Source: Thioalkalivibrio sp. (GTDB taxonomy: Bacteria; Pseudomonadota; Gammaproteobacteria; Ectothiorhodospirales; Ectothiorhodospiraceae). From it: 18,361 nt of DNA. Positions within the stretch are counted from its first letter, which is position 1; the number at the start of each line of letters is the position of its first letter. The notes beneath the pieces are model-generated. The model saw only the letters and a list, made by a program, of their open reading frames with translations, was not told the origin of the DNA and ran no database searches. Location: positions 1 to 18,361 of the forward strand of contig JAGTVE010000171.1 in the NCBI GenBank assembly GCA_018224485.1. Reading direction: 5' to 3'. Positions 14,792-18,361 of this stretch are shown one piece after another. Position numbers and translations under genes: made by a program.

Positions 14792-15691
14792 ATGAGCCTG
14801 CATTTCATCGAGGTCGAGAACCTCGCCCGAACCTTCCCTCAGCCCGGACGACAACCGCCGCTCACGGTCTTCGAACACGTGAACTTCACGATCGAAAAGG
14901 GGGAGTTCATCTGCGTGATCGGTCATTCCGGGTGCGGAAAATCGACCATCCTCAACATTTTGGCCGGTCTCGACGCGGCGAGCGACGGGGCCTTCGTGAT
15001 GGACGGCAAGGAGGTCAGCGGACCCAGCAGGGACCGGGGCGTGATCTTTCAGAACCACAGCCTGCTCCCGTGGCTCTCCGCACTCGGAAACGTGTCCTTT
15101 GCGGTGCGCGCCCGCTGGCCGGAATGGTCGCGACCGCAGGTCCGCGAACACAGCATGAACTACCTGAAGATGGTCGGCCTGGCAGGGGCCGAGAACAAGA
15201 AGCCGTCAGAGTTATCGGGCGGGATGCGTCAGCGCGTCGGAATCGCACGGGCCTTCGCCATCGAACCCAAGCTCCTGTTGATGGACGAGCCGTTCGGCGC
15301 ACTCGATGCGCTGACCCGGGGTGTCATCCAGGATGAACTGCTGGAGATCTGGGACCGTACTCACCAGACCGTGTTCATGATCACCCACGACGTGGACGAG
15401 GCCATCCTGCTCGCGGATCGCGTGATGCTAATGACCAACGGACCGGATGCGCGCATCGCCGAGTCCGTCGTCATCGACATTCCCCGCCCGCGCGAACGTT
15501 CCGACATCCATCAGCACCCGGAGTACTACACGATCCGCAATCACCTCGTGGACTTCCTGATCACTCGCTCCAAATCCCTTCAGGGTCGAGTCGGCGGCCC
15601 GGGACAGCAGCCCCGGACGGTCAACCCGGTGAAAGGGGTCGGAGTCTCCGAGAGAGTCGGTGCACCCAGGGTTGTCGGGGGGACCGCGTGA
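14792..15691 (+). CDS. cynD: Cyanate ABC transporter ATP-binding protein (NrtD-like)
   Basis: This 299-residue ABC ATPase has Walker A GHSGCGKS (44-51), Q-loop Gln87 in IFQNHSLLPW, signature LSGGMRQRVGIARA (141-154), Walker B LLLMDEP (161-167), D-loop GALDALTR and switch His199 in MITHDVDEAILLADRV. It powers uptake through CynB at the inner face of the membrane. AAGGAG lies shortly upstream of the ATG and 11 nt separate it from cynB. After the canonical end near SDIHQHPEYYTIRNHLVDFLI, the protein continues for about 40 Gly/Arg/Val/Pro-rich residues that do not look like a conserved domain. This tail may be a lineage-specific extension or the product of a lost stop codon. NrtC/NrtD-like family membership is clear, and cyanate specificity comes from the operon. 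Confidence 0.88.
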   Translation: MSLHFIEVENLARTFPQPGRQPPLTVFEHVNFTIEKGEFICVIGHSGCGKSTILNILAGLDAASDGAFVMDGKEVSGPSRDRGVIFQNHSLLPWLSALGNVSFAVRARWPEWSRPQVREHSMNYLKMVGLAGAENKKPSELSGGMRQRVGIARAFAIEPKLLLMDEPFGALDALTRGVIQDELLEIWDRTHQTVFMITHDVDEAILLADRVMLMTNGPDARIAESVVIDIPRPRERSDIHQHPEYYTIRNHLVDFLITRSKSLQGRVGGPGQQPRTVNPVKGVGVSERVGAPRVVGGTA

Positions 15692-15789
15692 CACCCGGAT
15701 GACTACCGGCAGATCGCCGATCGAGACCTGACCACTTGCGAGACCTTTCAACCTGTGCTCAAGGAAGCAACCAGAGGAAACAACCCGTG

Positions 15790-16230
15790 ATGACCAAGAT
15801 TGAAATGACCGAAACCATCCTGAAGGCCAAATTCGACAAGGGCTGCAACTGGAGCGACATCGCGGAGGTCGCTGGCATGCACGAGGTCTACGTCACCTCG
15901 GCCTGCCTCGGCATGAACCATCTCGACGCCCCGTCCGCAGAGCGCCTGTGTGCCTTCCTCGGGCTGGACGCCGGGGTATCGAAGGCGCTCGAGGCCTTCC
16001 CTCACAAGACCTGGGACAAGGCCGTCCCGACCGACCCCCTGATCTACCGCTTCTACGAGGCCGTGAACGTGTACGGGGATACGATGAAGGAACTGATTCA
16101 CGAGAAGTTTGGTGACGGCATCATGAGCGCCATCGACTTCACCATGGATATCGAAAAGATACCGGACCCCAAGGGCGACCGGGTCAAGGTCACCTGGAAC
16201 GGGAAGTTTCTGCCTTACAAGAGCTGGTAG
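15790..16230 (+). CDS. cynS: Cyanase (cyanate hydratase)
   Basis: This 146-residue protein is a clear cyanase. Cyanases are cytoplasmic decamers that convert cyanate and bicarbonate to ammonia and two CO2 via carbamate. The catalytic triad known from E. coli (Arg96, Glu99, Ser122) is present as Arg87 and Glu90 in PLIYRFYEAVNVYG and Ser113 in HEKFGDGIMSAID. The C-terminus WNGKFLPYKSW corresponds to DGKYLPTKPF in E. coli. The N-terminal helix-turn-helix-like domain is also present. A GTG lies three bases before the ATG, and AGAGGAAA is about 10 nt upstream of the pair, so either start is possible. It follows cynD by 98 bp and completes cynABDS. No carbonic anhydrase gene (cynT of E. coli) is adjacent. 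Confidence 0.96.
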   Translation: MTKIEMTETILKAKFDKGCNWSDIAEVAGMHEVYVTSACLGMNHLDAPSAERLCAFLGLDAGVSKALEAFPHKTWDKAVPTDPLIYRFYEAVNVYGDTMKELIHEKFGDGIMSAIDFTMDIEKIPDPKGDRVKVTWNGKFLPYKSW

Positions 16231-16441
16231 CCGATCGGCCCAGCGTGGATACGGCCCGGCCAGAGGCCGCTCAAGATGGAAGTCTCCCTCCCCCGCTTGC
16301 GGGGAGGGTTGGGGTGGGGGTGCGGCGCCGACTCTGGCCGTCACCCCTGGCCCCGTTACTCCGGGCATCCTGCCCTCCGCCCTTCGGGCCCGCCTGCGGC
16401 GGCGTGCCGGCCCGGGCCCGTGCTTCTTTTCCTCTGAATGC
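16231..16441. other. Intergenic region between convergent cynS and peroxiredoxin genes
   Basis: These 211 bases separate the 3' ends of two converging transcripts. They contain a CCCTCCCC/GGGGAGGG hairpin, a G-run cluster and further short GC-rich inverted repeats. A T-rich stretch at about 16422-16433 follows a GC-rich segment and could end plus-strand transcripts, but no single clean intrinsic terminator stands out. Confidence 0.4.
16286..16320 (+). repeat. REP-like hairpin followed by a G-quadruplex-type G-run cluster
   Basis: CCCTCCCC (16286-16293) and GGGGAGGG (16301-16308) are perfect inverted repeats around CGCTTGC. The right arm continues into GGGG, GGG, GGGG and GGGGG runs with 1-2 nt loops (16301-16320), which satisfies the common four-run G-quadruplex pattern. 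Similar CCCTC...CGCTTGCGGG...GAGGG elements are scattered between genes in many proteobacteria. Whether this one is repeated in this genome cannot be seen from the window. Confidence 0.5.
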
Positions 16442-17095
16442 TTACAGGGACTTCTTGCAGAAGTACCAGTCTGTGCATTCGTAGCCCTCGCCCATGCGCG
16501 CCTCGGCGGCCTCGGAGGTATCCGGTGGCGGTACGATGACCTTGTCGCCTGGCTGCCAGCCCTCGGGAGTGGCGACGCGATTGGCATCGGAGGTCTGCAG
16601 GGCCTGGATCAGGCGCAGGAACTCCGCGATGGAGCGGCCGTTGGTCATGGGGTAGTACACCATCGCGCGCAGGATGCCCTTGTCGTCGATGATGAACGTG
16701 GCTCTTACTGCAGACGTGTCGGAGGCGCCAGGCTGGATCATGCCGTACGCGTTGGCGACCTTCATGGACAGATCCTCGATAATCGGGAACGGGATCTCGA
16801 TCCCGAACTTCTCCTTGATGTTGCGCACCCACGCGACATGGGCGTAGTAGCTGTCGATGGAAAGACCCAGCAACTCCGTGTTGATCTTCTGAAACTCGGG
16901 ATGGGCCTTGGCAAAGGCCATGAATTCCGTGGTACAGACCGGCGTAAAGTCCGCCGGGTGCGAGAAGAGCACCAGCCACTTGCCCTTATAGTCCGAGAGC
17001 TTCTTCATGCCATGAGTGGTCTTCGCCTCAAAGGCCGGGGCCGGCTCGTTCAGGCGAGGCATTACGGTGGCGTTCTGTTCGTTCGCTTGGTCCAT
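16442..17095 (-). CDS. Peroxiredoxin, Prx6/AhpC-TSA type
   Basis: The 217-residue thiol peroxidase carries the peroxidatic cysteine in HPADFTPVCTTEF (Cys54) and the conserved active-site arginine in AVRATFIIDDKG. The C-terminal domain of Prx6-type proteins is visible in YYPMTNGRSIAEFLRLIQALQ and TPEGWQPGDKVIVPPP. Two more cysteines close the protein in GYECTDWYFCKK (Cys207, Cys213), as in archaeal and bacterial Prx6 homologues where one can resolve the disulfide. It reduces H2O2 or organic hydroperoxides in the cytoplasm. The ATG has AGGAGA about 7 nt upstream. A TTCTAGC palindrome lies 44 bp upstream and may be its operator. The gene is convergent with cynS, so it is not part of the cyanate operon. 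Confidence 0.93.
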   Translation of the reverse strand: MDQANEQNATVMPRLNEPAPAFEAKTTHGMKKLSDYKGKWLVLFSHPADFTPVCTTEFMAFAKAHPEFQKINTELLGLSIDSYYAHVAWVRNIKEKFGIEIPFPIIEDLSMKVANAYGMIQPGASDTSAVRATFIIDDKGILRAMVYYPMTNGRSIAEFLRLIQALQTSDANRVATPEGWQPGDKVIVPPPDTSEAAEARMGEGYECTDWYFCKKSL

Positions 17096-17138
17096 GGTGT
17101 GTCTCCTGTCGGTAAAGGTTGATCTCGGTCGAGACGAC

Positions 17139-17155
17139 TTCTAGCGCTGCTAGAA
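17139..17155. promoter_or_regulatory. 17-bp palindrome upstream of the peroxiredoxin, candidate operator
   Basis: TTCTAGC-GCT-GCTAGAA has perfect 7-bp arms around a 3-nt centre. It sits 44-60 bp upstream of the peroxiredoxin start, where a repressor would overlap the promoter or initial transcript. It does not match OxyR, Fur or IscR consensus sites known to me. The cognate regulator is not identifiable here. Confidence 0.5.
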
Positions 17156-17277
17156 TTCTTATGATCGCACGAGCGGAAAACAGGTAAAAGACAATTCACT
17201 CCATCAGAACCATAGAGCAAGACTAATGACTTCGGGGTCCTGGCGACCTGGAAGGTCTGCTGGGCTTGCCGCATACG

Positions 17278-17637
17278 TCAACCGGTTTCGCCCTCACGCA
17301 GGTAAAGCGAGAAGGGCAGCGTCACGACCCGCCCGCTCATCGCGGTCTCCAGCAGGCCCTCCAGACGCTCGGCCTCGTCGGTCGAGTCGTTTGCCACCAC
17401 CAGCCAGTCACCGGAGCGCAGCTGGAGACGGATACCATCGACCAGCGCATTCGGCTCCTCGGGAGACACGATGTACAACGGGCAATCCTCGTAGCGCTGG
17501 ATCTCGCCCACGCCCACCACCCACTCGGGCGCGGCGAAGCGCGCGACCGCGTAGACGCGCGCCGGATCGCCGTAGCCGAAGCGGGCGGGGTCGAACGGAT
17601 GAATCTCGGGGAGCGGAAAGAGACGGATGAATCCCAT
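17278..17637 (-). CDS. Hypothetical protein, 119 residues
   Basis: I do not recognise a family. The protein is soluble and acidic, with alternating strand-like segments (VYAVARFAAPEWVVGVGEI, LYIVSPEEPNALVDGIRLQL, GDWLVVANDS) and a final helix-strand (DEAERLEGLLETA, RVVTLPFSLYL). This suggests a small mixed alpha/beta or beta-barrel domain. There is no signal peptide or membrane helix. The composition (many Glu, Val and Leu, few Arg/Pro runs) looks like true coding sequence rather than a shadow. The start is the ATG at 17637. An in-frame TGA lies 12 nt upstream and the ribosome binding site is not obvious. It precedes the peroxiredoxin on the same strand by 182 bp, and the IS remnant begins about 40 bp from its start. 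A link to oxidative stress is not supported. Confidence 0.6.
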   Translation of the reverse strand: MGFIRLFPLPEIHPFDPARFGYGDPARVYAVARFAAPEWVVGVGEIQRYEDCPLYIVSPEEPNALVDGIRLQLRSGDWLVVANDSTDEAERLEGLLETAMSGRVVTLPFSLYLREGETG

Positions 17638-17677
17638 ACGGGTCTGTCACGGAATTGGGCCCACGCGCAGAATACCC

Positions 17678-17872
17678 GAAGGCAAGGCTGGCTTGGTGGT
17701 CAATGAGGTGTGCCGGAAACACGGTATCAGCTCGGCGACCTACTACAAGTGGAAATCCAGGTACGGCGGGCTGGAGGCCTCGGAGCTGAAGCGGATCAAG
17801 GAATTCGAGGCCGAGAATGCCAGGCTCAAGCAGATGTATGCGGACGAGGCCATGCAGACGGAGATAGCGTGA
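17678..17872 (+). pseudogene. Remnant of IS3-family transposase OrfA
   Basis: About 65 residues match the central part of IS3-family OrfA proteins. They comprise the helix-turn-helix segment VNEVCRKHGISSATYYKWKSRYGGLEAS and the leucine-zipper segment IKEFEAENARLKQMYADEA. The first 20 or so residues of a normal OrfA (KSRFTEEQI-like) are missing and the end degenerates into MQTEIA before a stop. No OrfB (DDE transposase) follows and no terminal inverted repeats were found. It is therefore a decayed fragment, not an active element. It is still open in frame up to an ATG at 17627, but the residues before 17678 are not family-like. Confidence 0.8.
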
Positions 17873-17960
17873 CCAAAACGCAGCCCGGCGGATTGCATGC
17901 ACCGACCAACGGAAGGTGATCCGCCTGCTGTAACGACAAGCGGCCAATGATGTCGGGAAC

Positions 17961-18361
17961 CTACGACGAGCGTGCGGTATCGGCCATGGCCTTCAACCCG
18001 GCTGCATCGCCATCGAGGTCTTGAAAGGCATAGGGATTGAGGAACTGGCGGCCCCACAGGAAGGCACGGTCTGTCTCGTTGAGACCGGCTTCGGTACAGA
18101 CAGCGTCCCACTGTCTGATGATGCAGGCGAGCTGGTGTTCCACGATGGCCATTGCCTCCTCGCGGGACAGAAGAAAATGGCCGGCAGCATTCACGCAGGA
18201 TGATATCCGGCTCATGCGATCCTCGCCGGCAATCAACATGGCTTGCGAAGCTTCGTGACCAGTCCGGTTTTGCGGGCAGATGTCAGAGGCCGGAGTCAGA
18301 CGAAGCGATTGCCCGTCCCAGAAGGCGGCATGATTACGCGCGTGGTCATCAGTGTTGCCGC
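17961..18361 (-). CDS. hipA: HipA-family toxin kinase, C-terminal part (runs off window edge)
   Basis: The minus-strand frame is open from the right edge of the window to a stop at 17961 and gives about 133 residues. It begins GNTDDHARNHAAFWDG, the catalytic-loop region of HipA-type Ser/Thr kinases (NxDDHxxNH-like), and continues with LRLTPASDICPQ. It ends in the conserved C-terminal segment IIRQWDAVCTEAGL...FLWGRQFLNPYAFQ. HipA toxins phosphorylate targets such as glutamyl-tRNA synthetase and are held in check by HipB. The N-terminal part of the toxin and the antitoxin gene, if present, lie outside the window. An internal ATG at 18239 is only an in-frame methionine. The gene starts 88 bp from the IS remnant and belongs to an accessory segment. 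Confidence 0.82.
   Translation of the reverse strand, partial: GNTDDHARNHAAFWDGQSLRLTPASDICPQNRTGHEASQAMLIAGEDRMSRISSCVNAAGHFLLSREEAMAIVEHQLACIIRQWDAVCTEAGLNETDRAFLWGRQFLNPYAFQDLDGDAAGLKAMADTARSS

Noticed and set aside
1..18361. CRISPR array, tRNA, rRNA or phage genes
   Set aside because: No regularly spaced direct repeats, cloverleaf-type sequences, rRNA-like conserved stretches or phage structural motifs were noticed on either strand.

Overview
The window is a GC-rich (roughly 60-65% by eye), densely coded proteobacterial segment. The gene set points to a chemolithoautotrophic gammaproteobacterium, most likely a sulfur oxidiser of the Ectothiorhodospiraceae/Thioalkalivibrio kind. This is inferred from an SbtA-type Na+/bicarbonate transporter with its PII-like partner, a CbbR-type LysR regulator, a SulP anion transporter and a complete cyanate uptake and hydrolysis operon in one stretch. 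No rRNA, tRNA or CRISPR array was seen.

Layout. (1) 275-2862, minus strand: a dissolved-inorganic-carbon module in the order sbtA, sbtB, cbbR-like LysR. The sbtA leader carries a perfect 20-bp palindrome. (2) 2928-5925, minus: an orphan PotD/PotF-like solute-binding protein downstream of a CLC-family anion transporter that has lost both classical gating/proton glutamates. (3) 5926-6540: a gene-poor stretch with a doubtful, possibly decayed ORF. (4) 6541-8622, plus: a SulP/STAS transporter with a large coiled-coil insertion, convergent with (5) a monovalent cation:H+ antiporter at 8732-9889, minus. (6) 10221-12275, minus: a PAS-PAS-AAA+-Fis sigma-54 activator. It is divergent from (7) 12490-16230, plus: cynA-cynB-cynD-cynS, the binding protein, permease and ATPase of a cyanate ABC importer followed by cyanase. 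(8) 16442-17637, minus: a Prx6-like peroxiredoxin and an unrecognised 119-residue protein. (9) 17678-18361: a broken IS3-type OrfA remnant and the C-terminal part of a HipA-family toxin that runs off the edge, which marks the start of an accessory region.

How it may work together. Cyanase consumes cyanate plus bicarbonate and releases CO2 and ammonia. No carbonic anhydrase gene (cynT) lies beside cynS, so bicarbonate would have to come from elsewhere, and SbtA or SulP are the obvious local candidates. The released CO2 could feed carbon fixation and the ammonia could feed nitrogen assimilation. The Na+- and anion-coupled transporters and the cation/H+ antiporter fit a cell managing ion gradients at high pH or salt.

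The most striking uncatalogued signal is regulatory. A -24/-12 sigma-54 promoter lies upstream of cynA. About 100-150 bp further upstream is an array of CCACGA-N4-TCGTGG inverted repeats, which lies inside the first codons of the divergent sigma-54 activator gene. This suggests that this activator directly controls the cyanate operon.
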